NCBI RefSeq assembly: GCF_017551775.1
Contig: NZ_JAFZKX010000013.1
Coordinates: 1 to 51,984 of the forward strand
Source of the DNA: Fibrobacter sp.
GTDB lineage: Bacteria > Fibrobacterota > Fibrobacteria > Fibrobacterales > Fibrobacteraceae
Reading direction: 5' to 3'
Length of the DNA stretch: 51,984 nt
The position numbers and the translations under genes were made by a program. Below the pieces are notes generated by a model that worked only from the letters and a program-made list of their open reading frames with translations, searched no databases and had not been told where the DNA came from. Numbering within the stretch: position 1 is the first letter of the stretch; each line of letters begins with the position of its first letter. Of the stretch, positions 43,874 through 51,383 are shown one piece after another.

Positions 43874-43903
43874 CAAAACCCCCGGCTTGTACCGGGGGTC
43901 GTG
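43874..43903 (-). terminator. Terminator between the convergent rhomboid and YfgM-like genes
   Basis: ACCCCCGG (43878-43885) pairs with CCGGGGGT (43892-43899). The minus strand continues with TTTTGTCG, so it best serves the YfgM-like gene; it may work both ways. Confidence 0.7.
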
Positions 43904-43923
43904 CTTTAAATTCTCAATTTGCG

Positions 43924-44610
43924 TTAGAAGCTAGCGAGGAACTTCTTGGCCCTGTCGGCGTACGGCTGGGTATCGCCGTAGACTTCGACGAGACGTTCAG
44001 CGACGCTCTTCGCCTTGTTCTTGGAGCCGAGTTCGTTGTGCAGCAGCACGAGCTTCCACATGGCATCCGGGACAATCGGGGTTTCATCTTGCGGTTCTTC
44101 CTTCTGGAAGCGGTCTTCCTTGTCGCCCGTACGCTTGCCGAATTCCTTCACGAAGTCTTCGAGAAGCTTGGCAGCAGCGGAATAGTCGCCCTTTTGCATC
44201 TTGGCAGAAGCAAGGCCATGGATGGCGGCAGAACGGACCAGCGCCACGGAACCGGCGTTGTCGATGGACTTCTGGAACAGCGCGATAGCGCCATCGTAGT
44301 CAGCCTTTTCGAACTTGATGTTACCAGCGAACAGGGCGGCCTTCGCGAGGGCAAGACCATTCAGCTTACCGGAATTGATCTTCGCCTCGAATTCGTTGAG
44401 GGCGTTGTCCTTGTCGTTGACATAGAGATAAGTAAGACCCGTACCGAGGAGTTCAGCCTGTTCTACGGCAGCAGCCTTGCGGCTATCCTTGAACTGGACG
44501 ACGCCGGCGACAACAACAAGAATAACGGCGAGGGCCACGAGGACCTTGGAACCGTGTTGGACAAAAAACTCCTTGATTTCGGAATTGCTCTGATTAGATT
44601 CGTTAGCCAT
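43924..44610 (-). CDS. YfgM-like membrane-anchored tetratricopeptide protein
   Basis: 228 aa. A short cytoplasmic N-terminus (MANESNQSNSEIKEFFVQHG) precedes one transmembrane helix (VLVALAVILVVVAGVVQF). Four helical repeats follow in the periplasm: AELLGTGLTYLYVNDKDNAL, LAKAALFAGNIKFEKADYDG, VRSAAIHGLASAKMQKGDYS, AMWKLVLLHNELGSKNKAKS. This resembles E. coli YfgM, an accessory of SecYEG and periplasmic chaperones, and also single-repeat 'tol-pal' helpers. The ATG at 44610 lies upstream of the helix; a longer frame starting at 44850 runs through the tRNA-Thr gene and is rejected. Location within about 4 kb of bamD fits envelope biogenesis. Confidence 0.75.
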   Translation of the reverse strand: MANESNQSNSEIKEFFVQHGSKVLVALAVILVVVAGVVQFKDSRKAAAVEQAELLGTGLTYLYVNDKDNALNEFEAKINSGKLNGLALAKAALFAGNIKFEKADYDGAIALFQKSIDNAGSVALVRSAAIHGLASAKMQKGDYSAAAKLLEDFVKEFGKRTGDKEDRFQKEEPQDETPIVPDAMWKLVLLHNELGSKNKAKSVAERLVEVYGDTQPYADRAKKFLASF

Positions 44611-44688
44611 TTTAGACTTCCATGTTAAAATTTCGTGAACCAAACATAGAAAAAACGAAGGACTTTGCCAACCGAACGCTCTTTTATC

Positions 44689-44717
44689 TTGACAAAAACG
44701 ACCTGTATTGCTATTTT
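44689..44717 (+). promoter_or_regulatory. Sigma-70 promoter of tRNA-Thr
   Basis: TTGACA (44689-44694), 17-base spacer, TATTTT (44712-44717). The tRNA begins 12 bases after the -10, the same spacing as at tRNA-Gly in this window. Confidence 0.75.
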
Positions 44718-44729
44718 TGACCCCGCTAT

Positions 44730-44802
44730 GCCACTCTAGCTCAGCTGGTAGAGCAGCTGATTCGTAATCAGCAGGTCGGCAGTTCAAATCTGCTGGGTGG
44801 CT
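44730..44802 (+). tRNA. tRNA-Thr (anticodon CGT)
   Basis: Acceptor stem GCCACTC pairs with GGGTGGC (44795-44801), discriminator T. D-arm AGCTCAGCTGGTAGAGC. Anticodon stem GCTGA/TCAGC encloses TTCGTAA with CGT at 44763-44765. T-loop TTCAAAT. CCA is not encoded. It reads ACG codons. Confidence 0.95.
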
Positions 44803-44804
44803 CG

Positions 44805-44841
44805 AAGCCCCGGTTCCACAAGGAATCGGGGTTTTTCTTTT
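44805..44841 (+). terminator. Terminator after tRNA-Thr
   Basis: AAGCCCCGGTTCC pairs with GGAATCGGGGTTTTT, loop ACAA, followed by TTTTTCTTTTTT. Confidence 0.85.
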
Positions 44842-44924
44842 TTGGTCCATCCGTCGGCGGCCTTAAACAGCCCGTCAGATTCCCCCTATCCAAGGGCACT
44901 CATTTTTACTATATTTGGCGCCCT

Positions 44925-46703
44925 ATGAATCCGAACGGCGCAATCATTGTACAGAGCAACCTCGAAATCATGGTCGAGGTTGATTCCCCCTCCTACGAAG
45001 CAGCTCGCGACGCAATCGCCCCCTTCACCGAACTGGTAAAGAGCCCCGAGCACCTGCATACATACAAGATATCGCACCTGAGCCTCTGGAACGCGGCAGC
45101 AACCGGCCTGCGCGCTCCCGAAGTGCTGGAACGCCTGGAAAGCCAGAGCCGTTACCCCATCCCGCAGACGGTCATCACCGAAATCGAGGACTACATGGCC
45201 CGCTACGGCCTGCTGCGCCTCAAGAAGGATGGCGACCTCCTGATCATGGAATCCGACGACAAGTACATGTTCACGGAAATCTGCAAGCTCAAGGATGTCG
45301 AGCCGTTCGTTTTGGAACTTAAGGACGACCTGCACGCCATCATGGACCCGGAACGCCGCGGTCACCTGAAGATGGTACTCACGAACGCCGGATTCCCCGT
45401 CGAAGACCTCGCGGGCTACACCGTGGGCGACCCGCTGCCCATCCACCTGCGCGAGACGACGCTCTCCGGCAAGAAGTTCGCACTCCGCGACTACCAGAGA
45501 GAAGCGGCACAGGTATTCTACGCGAGCGGTTCCGAAAAGGGCGGCTCGGGCGTCATCGTGCTCCCCTGCGGCTCGGGTAAGACCGTCATCGGACTTGCGA
45601 CCATGTCCCTCGTCCAGACCAAGACGCTCATCCTTACGCCGAACATTTCGGCATCCCGCCAGTGGATTCGCGAAATCTGCGACAAGACCGACCTCACCAT
45701 CGACCAGGTGAAGGAATACTCCGGCGAAGTCAAGGAAATCGGCCCGGTGACCGTCGCGACCTACCAGATCCTCACGCAGAGGAAGCGCGTGAAGAACGCC
45801 GAAAACGAGAAGCCCGAGACATCGCTCGACGAATTTACCGACGAAGAAGTCAAGAAGGAACTCGCGAACTTCCCGCTGTTCAGCCAGGAGAAGTGGGGCC
45901 TCATGATTTACGACGAAGTGCACCTGCTTCCCGCCCCCGTTTTCCGCCTGAGTACCGAAATGCAGGCCACCCGCCGCTTGGGCCTTACGGCAACGCTCGT
46001 GCGCGAAGACCACAAGGAAACTGAAGTATTCAGCCTTATCGGCCCCAAGAAGTACGACATCCCGTGGCGCATCCTCGAAGCCCAGGGCTGGATCGCGACT
46101 GCGGACTGTAACGAGATTCGCATCCCGATGGAAGCGGAACTCAAGATGAAGTACGCCCTCGCGCCTATCCGCGAGAAGATCACGCTCGCGAGCACGAACC
46201 CCGAAAAGACAGACATCGTGGAACGCCTGCTCAAGTACTACGACAAGCCCGACGACCGCGTGCTCATCATCGGCCAGTACATCGACCAGCTCGAAGCGCT
46301 CTCGAAGGAACTCGACATCCCGCTCATCACGGGCAAGACCCCGAACAAGGAACGCGAAAAGCTTTACGGCGCCTTCCGCAACGGAAGCCTCAAGAACCTC
46401 ATGGTTTCGAAGGTCGGCAACTTCGCCATCGACCTTCCCGACGCGAACGTGCTCATCCAGATTTCCGGAACCTTCGGAAGCCGCCAGGAAGAAGCCCAGC
46501 GTCTCGGCCGCGTATTGCGCCCCAAGAGCGACGGCGGTGCCGCGCACTTCTACAGCATCGTGACGCAGGATTCCAAGGAACAGGAATTCGCCATGAACCG
46601 TCAGCTGTTCCTCACCGAACAGGGATACGCCTACAAGATCATCAAGCGCGGGGACTGGGATATTCTCGCCCGCACTCCTGAAGAACTCGCTGCCCGCCAA
46701 TAA
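44925..46703 (+). CDS. XPB/Rad25-type DNA helicase (bacterial XPB)
   Basis: 592 aa. An N-terminal domain of about 180 residues (NLEIMVEVDSPSYEAARDAI) is followed by LRDYQREAAQVFY, Walker A LPCGSGKTVIGLA (about 214-220), LTPNISASRQWIRE, DEVH at 330-333, GLTATLVREDHKE and a C-terminal helicase lobe ending in RLGRVLRPK. The RED triplet (360-362) is diagnostic of XPB, which opens DNA by ATP hydrolysis in the 3'-5' direction. Bacterial XPB occurs in actinobacteria and some other phyla and is tied to DNA repair. No nuclease partner (Bax1-like) lies beside it. The start at ATG 44925 follows a short leader after tRNA-Thr and is downstream of that tRNA's terminator. Confidence 0.88.
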   Translation: MNPNGAIIVQSNLEIMVEVDSPSYEAARDAIAPFTELVKSPEHLHTYKISHLSLWNAAATGLRAPEVLERLESQSRYPIPQTVITEIEDYMARYGLLRLKKDGDLLIMESDDKYMFTEICKLKDVEPFVLELKDDLHAIMDPERRGHLKMVLTNAGFPVEDLAGYTVGDPLPIHLRETTLSGKKFALRDYQREAAQVFYASGSEKGGSGVIVLPCGSGKTVIGLATMSLVQTKTLILTPNISASRQWIREICDKTDLTIDQVKEYSGEVKEIGPVTVATYQILTQRKRVKNAENEKPETSLDEFTDEEVKKELANFPLFSQEKWGLMIYDEVHLLPAPVFRLSTEMQATRRLGLTATLVREDHKETEVFSLIGPKKYDIPWRILEAQGWIATADCNEIRIPMEAELKMKYALAPIREKITLASTNPEKTDIVERLLKYYDKPDDRVLIIGQYIDQLEALSKELDIPLITGKTPNKEREKLYGAFRNGSLKNLMVSKVGNFAIDLPDANVLIQISGTFGSRQEEAQRLGRVLRPKSDGGAAHFYSIVTQDSKEQEFAMNRQLFLTEQGYAYKIIKRGDWDILARTPEELAARQ

Positions 46704-46810
46704 GCGTCGCATAGCTTCGTACTCGGACTCTCGCTGTACTACTTGTACAGCTTCGGTCCTGCGGCCTCGCTCTGCTCGCTTATAATTTTTTCGTCGCATA
46801 GCGTCGTTGC
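46704..46810. repeat. Intergenic repeat-like stretch after the XPB gene
   Basis: CGTCGCATAGC occurs twice (46706 and 46793 regions), flanking a hairpin CTGTAC-TACTT-GTACAG and GC-rich 'CTCGCTCTGCTCGCTT' strings. This looks like a short non-coding repeat element; no reading frame is supported. Confidence 0.4.
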
Positions 46811-46828
46811 AAAAATTCAATCAAATAA

Positions 46829-46861
46829 AAAAAGTCCCGACTTTTGATCGGGACCTTTTCA
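46829..46861 (+). terminator. Terminator of the XPB gene
   Basis: AAGTCCCGA pairs with TCGGGACCTT (46832-46857), followed by TTTTCATTTTTT. Confidence 0.75.
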
Positions 46862-46904
46862 TTTTTTAAAGTTCGTTATTCTCTATATCGATCGCGTTAT
46901 TTAA

Positions 46905-46943
46905 CAGAAATCCCGAAAGCTTCTGCTTTCGGGACTTTCTTTT
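46905..46943. terminator. Second, probably bidirectional terminator
   Basis: TCCCGAAAGC (46911-46920) pairs perfectly with GCTTTCGGGA (46925-46934), with T-rich sequence on both sides. It separates the XPB gene from the convergent peptide gene. Confidence 0.75.
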
Positions 46944-46967
46944 CCGATTATAGGAGTACGGATTTCT

Positions 46968-47117
46968 TTAGGCCTTCGTATTCACGGACTTGTCGATATT
47001 GAAACCGAGTTCATCGCAGTATTCAGCATCGCAAGCGTCGCTGGCATCAAGCAAACTAGCCTGGTGCTTGAGTTCAACGACTTCCATCTTCGGAGCCTGA
47101 TATTCTTTCTTCATCAT
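46968..47117 (-). CDS. Small peptide gene (49 aa), possible leader/core precursor
   Basis: The frame encodes MMKKEYQAPKMEVVELKHQA, then SLLDASDACDAEYCDELGF, then NIDKSVNTKA. The N-terminal pattern K-K-Y-x-x-P-x-M-x-V-V-E-L recurs, as I recall, in very short proteins of Bacteroidota and Fibrobacter that look like leader peptides; the Cys/Asp-rich C-terminal half would be the variable core. GGGGGA about nine bases before the ATG is a modest ribosome site. It starts 18 bases after the stop of the secreted-protein gene and ends before a terminator, so the two form an operon. No modifying enzyme or exporter is adjacent. A plain small protein remains possible. Confidence 0.6.
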   Translation of the reverse strand: MMKKEYQAPKMEVVELKHQASLLDASDACDAEYCDELGFNIDKSVNTKA

Positions 47118-47135
47118 TTTATTTTCCCCCAATAA

Positions 47136-48089
47136 TTACTTCTGGATGGTCTTCTTGCCGACAAACATGCCCTTGTTTTCGGGCTTTCCGTTGAGCTTAC
47201 GGCCCTTCAGGTCGAACCAATTATTGACCTTCGTGATTTCGCCCGTAGCCATGTTCCAGCGAGCAATGCCGGTCGTGCCGTTGTCGCTATCAATAAGAAA
47301 CACATCGATGCTCTTGGGCAGTTCGACGGCGTCTTCATTAGCAGACTTGCCGAGCTTGCGGGAACTTTTCTTGCTGTCAGCATCGCCGGCACCGATATAC
47401 TTCAGGTAAGCGCGCAGGGGCGGAACATAGGCGCCGGAACCGACCTTGACGAACTGGCCCGAAGTAACCTTGCCCTTGTCCTTGGCGGCATAGCCATAGA
47501 CCTTGCCCAGGTCCGCGTCACCGGCTTCCCAGCGGGTAAAGTTATACACGCCTTCAAAGGACCAATCATTGGTATTGGTCTTCTGGTTGTAAAGCCAATA
47601 ACTCATAACAGCATGCTGAGATCCAGACAGCCTTCCTTTAGCCTTGAATTCGAGCGTATAGATATCTTGGCACTTCTTGTTTTCGGTGTCATTCATCATC
47701 AACACGGGGCGATTGGCGCTGACTTCCGAAATAACATGAGCCTCAGCATACCACTTGCCATTGTCATCCGTGGTGAAATTGAAAATATCATACAGCTTCA
47801 AGCAATCATTCTTCTCCAGCGTAAATGCAACCGGAAGAACGACCGTCGAATGGGAAGCCACAGGAGTATTGCGGTTTACGTAGATATCGTAACCGGAGAT
47901 ATCGCCGGCGCATTCTACTGTTGCGTCAGAGATGTAGACCTTGGAGGTATCATCATCACTGTAGGAACTCAAATCCAGAAATTTCGAGTCCTTAACAAGA
48001 CGTCCGCCCGGGAAATCACACACTTGTGCGCTGGCAAAAGAAACCAGGCTAGAGATAAGAATCATTTTGAGTGCAGTAACAGCTCTCAC
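47136..48089 (-). CDS. Secreted protein of unknown function with a sorting-tail-like C-terminus (317 aa)
   Basis: A signal peptide (ALKMILISSLVSFASA) leads to a mature protein starting QVCDFPGGRLV. The body is beta-rich with paired Cys and no enzyme motif I can name. The C-terminus NNWFDLKGRKLNGKPENKGM followed by FVGKKTIQK resembles the 'D-GR-L-GKP...GIY' end seen in type IX secretion substrates of Bacteroidota. I place the start at GTG 48089 because GGAGG lies seven bases upstream and the signal peptide begins there; an ATG 12 codons earlier lies before that ribosome site. The 49-aa peptide gene follows at once. Confidence 0.65.
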   Translation of the reverse strand: MRAVTALKMILISSLVSFASAQVCDFPGGRLVKDSKFLDLSSYSDDDTSKVYISDATVECAGDISGYDIYVNRNTPVASHSTVVLPVAFTLEKNDCLKLYDIFNFTTDDNGKWYAEAHVISEVSANRPVLMMNDTENKKCQDIYTLEFKAKGRLSGSQHAVMSYWLYNQKTNTNDWSFEGVYNFTRWEAGDADLGKVYGYAAKDKGKVTSGQFVKVGSGAYVPPLRAYLKYIGAGDADSKKSSRKLGKSANEDAVELPKSIDVFLIDSDNGTTGIARWNMATGEITKVNNWFDLKGRKLNGKPENKGMFVGKKTIQK

Positions 48090-48159
48090 AGTTCCTCCTT
48101 TTTTAGAGCGCTCGGAATTTAGCAAAAGAGAACCCCTGCGACAACATTTTTTTTTATTA

Positions 48160-48196
48160 CAAAAAATTAAAGTCTCCCCGTTCAGGAGAGACTTTA
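48160..48196 (-). terminator. Terminator of the flavodoxin-lipoprotein operon
   Basis: AAAGTCTC pairs with GAGACTTT (48169-48195). On the minus strand AATTTTTTG follows the stem. Confidence 0.75.
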
Positions 48197-48235
48197 TTCG
48201 TTATTGTTTCTTTTATATTATTTTAAAATGACGAT

Positions 48236-49135
48236 TTACTTTTCCACAACGATAAGTTCCGGATCACCGCGCCCCGGAAGCGGTTTGAAGATTTTGACAT
48301 TCGTCTGAATCGCCGCTCCACCAAAGGCTTTCATCTCGCAAGTGAACAGGTAATTCATTCCCGCCACAACCTGCGTCGAGACGCTGAGTGGAGTCAGATT
48401 CAAGTAAGCGTAGTCCTTGGTCGCGGCAACGAACACGGCGGAATCTTCCGCGGTAAGCGGGCGCTGTTCAGAATAGCCGCCCATGAGCATCTCGTCGGTC
48501 TTGCCCGCGGCAAGATTCGCAAGGAACGTTTCCACTTCTACCTTCGCGATGGAATCGCCATCTTCCCTTGTCATACGCTTGTTGGAAACACCCATCGCAA
48601 GCGTCACGTTCGCATTGGGTTCAAGCGTCTTGAGTTCGGCAGCAGAAGCCTTGCGGCCGCCGCTACCGTAGGTGCAAAACGGCACCACCACCTTGCCCGA
48701 CAAATCGTTCGAATCGAGGAAAGAATAAATCGGCGGAGCGAAACTCCCGAACATGATCGGATAGCCCAGATACACAGTATCGTACTTGGCGAGGTCCAGT
48801 TTCGCATTCTCGAGCGCGGGCCATTGCTTGCTTTCACGCTGCGCACCTACCATAGCAATAGTGCTGTCGTAAGTGGAAGGATACGGTGTCACCAGCTTGA
48901 GTTCGATTTCGTCGGCATTCACCGCCTGCTTCATGACCCCGGCAAGTTTCTTCGTCGTTCCCGTCTGCGAGAAGTAGACGACAACCGACTTGCTCGCCGC
49001 AGGTTGCGCGGCAGTTTCCGCAGCGGGCTGCGCCTTGGATTGCGCCTTCTCTTCGGCTCGGTCATTGCACGCGACAAACATCGCAGACACGGCAACGGCA
49101 GATATCATTACGGCCAGTTTCGACCTACAAATCAT
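48236..49135 (-). CDS. Flavodoxin-domain lipoprotein with an extra C-terminal domain
   Basis: 299 aa. MICRSKLAVMISAVAVSAMF precedes the lipobox VAC (Cys23), then an Ala/Gln/Lys-rich linker. Residues 48-215 are flavodoxin-like: VVVYFSQTGTTKKLAGVMK is the FMN phosphate loop, LGYPIMFGSFAPPIYSFL and CTYGSGGRK are the other cofactor-contacting loops. The last 80 residues (MGGYSEQRPLTAEDSAVFV; VVAGMNYLFTCEM; IFKPLPGRGDPELI) look like a cystatin-type domain. A lipid-anchored, exported flavodoxin implies electron transfer or quinone-type reduction outside the cytoplasm. It follows the YjdF-like gene by nine bases. Partner unknown. Confidence 0.75.
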   Translation of the reverse strand: MICRSKLAVMISAVAVSAMFVACNDRAEEKAQSKAQPAAETAAQPAASKSVVVYFSQTGTTKKLAGVMKQAVNADEIELKLVTPYPSTYDSTIAMVGAQRESKQWPALENAKLDLAKYDTVYLGYPIMFGSFAPPIYSFLDSNDLSGKVVVPFCTYGSGGRKASAAELKTLEPNANVTLAMGVSNKRMTREDGDSIAKVEVETFLANLAAGKTDEMLMGGYSEQRPLTAEDSAVFVAATKDYAYLNLTPLSVSTQVVAGMNYLFTCEMKAFGGAAIQTNVKIFKPLPGRGDPELIVVEK

Positions 49136-49144
49136 AGCGACCTC

Positions 49145-49762
49145 CTATATAGACTTCTGCTCGCCGCGAGCACGCGGCACCAGCAAGCGGATCAAAGTCA
49201 CGACTGTAGCCCCGATAAGGCACATGAACATGTCCGTCTGCGTATCCCAAATGTAGCCCTGCGTTCCCAGGAAGGCTTCCGTATCTGTCGGGTTGCCCAA
49301 AGAAGCCATCCATTCGATAATTTCGTAAAGCGCGGAAATAGCCTCGGCGACGCACACCGCAATGAACCCCGTCCATCCGTTGGTCTTGAGCGGAGTTTTC
49401 CGGCGCAGAAGTTCAATCATCACGAGCGCGGGCGTAACGCCCTGCATAAAGTGCCCGATCTTGTCGTAATTGTTGCGCGTCCAGCCGAACCAGTCTTCCA
49501 TCCAGAAGCCGAGCGGGACCTTCGCATATGAATAATGCGCCCCCACCAGGAGGACCACCATATGGAGCGCCATCACCACGTAGAGGAAGGTCGGCATCCG
49601 GAATTTGTTGTACGTGAACACGAGGACAAGGAGCCCCGCAATCGCGGGTGAAGCCTCGAGAACCCAGGTAAGATATGTATCGACGACCCCGATGACAGAC
49701 CAGACCGTAGTCAGGAGCACGAGAGCCAGTAGAATTAGATGTGATTTTTGGATATTCTTCAT
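49145..49762 (-). CDS. YjdF-like (DUF2238) integral membrane protein
   Basis: 205 aa with about six transmembrane helices. NNYDKIGHFMQGVTPALVMIELL and WDTQTDMFMCLIGATVVTLI are the two conserved segments of the DUF2238/YjdF family, whose role is not established. KNIQKSHLILLALVLLTTVW is the first helix. It is the first gene of a two-gene operon with the exported flavodoxin, which may hint at a redox or membrane-homeostasis role. It is divergent from the GH10 xylanase gene across 91 bases. Confidence 0.8.
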   Translation of the reverse strand: MKNIQKSHLILLALVLLTTVWSVIGVVDTYLTWVLEASPAIAGLLVLVFTYNKFRMPTFLYVVMALHMVVLLVGAHYSYAKVPLGFWMEDWFGWTRNNYDKIGHFMQGVTPALVMIELLRRKTPLKTNGWTGFIAVCVAEAISALYEIIEWMASLGNPTDTEAFLGTQGYIWDTQTDMFMCLIGATVVTLIRLLVPRARGEQKSI

Positions 49763-49853
49763 ACCTATAAAATAAATAAAAAATGTCTTTTTAGAGTTGC
49801 CGTTTATTATATATATTGAATATCAGGAGTATCGGGTTTAACAGGAGCAATAA

Positions 49854-51248
49854 ATGAAAAACAGTCATTATTTTGCAAATGTCGCGCTTGGTGCCGCACT
49901 CATCGGCACGGGTATCACAGACGCCTTCGCCGCAGAGCCGACCATCAGGGAACTCGCAAAGGAACGAGGCCGCTTCATCGGCACCATTTTAAACAGCGAA
50001 TGGTTCAATGACGCAATTGAACCGGAATTCGAAGAAATTCACAAGACTCAGTTTAACGTGGTCGTCGCCGAGAACGAGATGAAGTTCGACGCCACCGAAC
50101 CGGCCGAAAACGAGTTCAACTTTGTTAAGGGCGACAAGATGGTCAAGTACGCACAGGAAAACAAAATCCGCGTGCGCGGCCACGCCCTCGCCTGGCACAG
50201 CCAGGTCGCCGGATGGGTCAGCAGCAATTATGGCGGGCAAAAAGAAAAGCTGCTCGCGGTGCTCAAGAACCACATCGAGAAGGTGGTCGGACATTACAAG
50301 GGCCAGGTCGCCGAATGGGACGTGGTGAACGAGGCCATCAACGATGACTACAACGCCGGTTGGCGCAGCAATGGTTCCGTATGGTACGAAGGCATCGGTG
50401 CTGAATTTTTGGATTCCGCTTTCGTATGGGCCCACAAGGCCGACCCGGATGCCGAACTCTGCTACAACGACTACTCCCTCGAATGGGGCCTGCGCGAAGG
50501 TTCCAAGGCGAGCTTCGTCGTGGAGCAGGTGAAGCGCTGGAAGGCAAACGGCATTCCCATTACCTGCGTAGGCACGCAAACGCATATCGAAATCGCGCAC
50601 GAGACGACCCCGCAGAACGTACGCGCGCTCGCGAAGGCGCTCGCGGAACTCGACGTGACGCTGAACATCACCGAACTCGACATCGGGTTCCCGAAGGGAG
50701 AAGCGGGCAAACTCACCGCCGCAGATTATGCGAAGCAAGGGCATCTGTACCGCCAGTTCATGGACGTGTTCCTCGAAGAACCGAACATGGGCGAATTCGT
50801 CATCTGGGGCCTGACCGATGCTCACAGCTGGCTCGACGAGCAGCAGGGCAAAACGGAAGCACTCCTCTACGACAAGCAATACAAGCCGAAGCCCGCTTAT
50901 GACAGCGTCATGGCGAGCCTCTTGGCGCACCCGGCAGAAAGCGTAGTCTCCCCGTATGACAGCAAGATATTCATCGACCCGCCGGACTCCACCGAAACGG
51001 ATTCGACAATCGCGATCAAGGCAATCGCAAGCCCGGCCAGCCTTTCCATGCACATTTCCGGCCGCACGCTGTTTATCGCCGGCGCGAATTCCGCGAAGGT
51101 CGAGGTATTCGACATGCAGGGCCGCCCGGTATTCAGCGGAAAGAGCGAAAAGGGCTCTGTCGAACTGAAAGGAATCGCAGAAGGAATCTACATGGTACGA
51201 GTCCGCGACGGATCTTCGAGCCTCGTCAAGCGGATAGCAATAAAATAG
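49854..51248 (+). CDS. Secreted GH10 endo-1,4-beta-xylanase with a sorting-type C-terminal domain
   Basis: 464 aa. A signal peptide (residues 1-27, ending DAFAAEP) precedes a complete GH10 barrel (about 30-355). WDVVNEAIN holds the acid/base Glu160; TELDIGFP holds the nucleophile Glu274. GHALAWHSQVAGWV and YNDYSLE are further GH10 signatures. It cuts internal xylan linkages with retention. A Ser/Thr-rich joint leads to a C-terminal beta domain (about 390-464: SMHISGRTLFIAGANSAKVE; VFDMQGRPVFSG; GIAEGIYMVRVRDGSSSLVK) that looks like a type IX secretion sorting domain. ACAGGAGC eight bases upstream supports the start. Confidence 0.93.
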   Translation: MKNSHYFANVALGAALIGTGITDAFAAEPTIRELAKERGRFIGTILNSEWFNDAIEPEFEEIHKTQFNVVVAENEMKFDATEPAENEFNFVKGDKMVKYAQENKIRVRGHALAWHSQVAGWVSSNYGGQKEKLLAVLKNHIEKVVGHYKGQVAEWDVVNEAINDDYNAGWRSNGSVWYEGIGAEFLDSAFVWAHKADPDAELCYNDYSLEWGLREGSKASFVVEQVKRWKANGIPITCVGTQTHIEIAHETTPQNVRALAKALAELDVTLNITELDIGFPKGEAGKLTAADYAKQGHLYRQFMDVFLEEPNMGEFVIWGLTDAHSWLDEQQGKTEALLYDKQYKPKPAYDSVMASLLAHPAESVVSPYDSKIFIDPPDSTETDSTIAIKAIASPASLSMHISGRTLFIAGANSAKVEVFDMQGRPVFSGKSEKGSVELKGIAEGIYMVRVRDGSSSLVKRIAIK

Positions 51249-51291
51249 CCCGTAACTATTTGCGGGAAAAGAATATTTATGGAAAAAATCG

Positions 51292-51322
51292 GATCGCGAG
51301 TCCATCTCGCGGCTCTTTTTTT
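51292..51322 (+). terminator. Terminator of the xylanase gene
   Basis: CGCGAG pairs with CTCGCG around TCCAT, followed by CTCTTTTTTT. Confidence 0.7.
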
Positions 51323-51326
51323 CACA

Positions 51327-51362
51327 TAAAAAAGGCCCTCCCGATTTTCGGAAGGTACCTTG
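51327..51362 (-). terminator. Terminator of the convergent carbohydrate-binding-like gene
   Basis: On the minus strand AAGGTACCTTCCG pairs imperfectly with CGGGAGGGCCTT, followed by TTTTTTAT. Confidence 0.6.
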
Positions 51363-51383
51363 GAGAGAAACTATTGAACAGTC

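Noticed and set aside
44886-46820. 644-codon minus-strand frame opposite the XPB helicase
   Set aside because: Shadow of the helicase gene, whose plus-strand motifs (GSGKT, DEVH, RED) are unmistakable.
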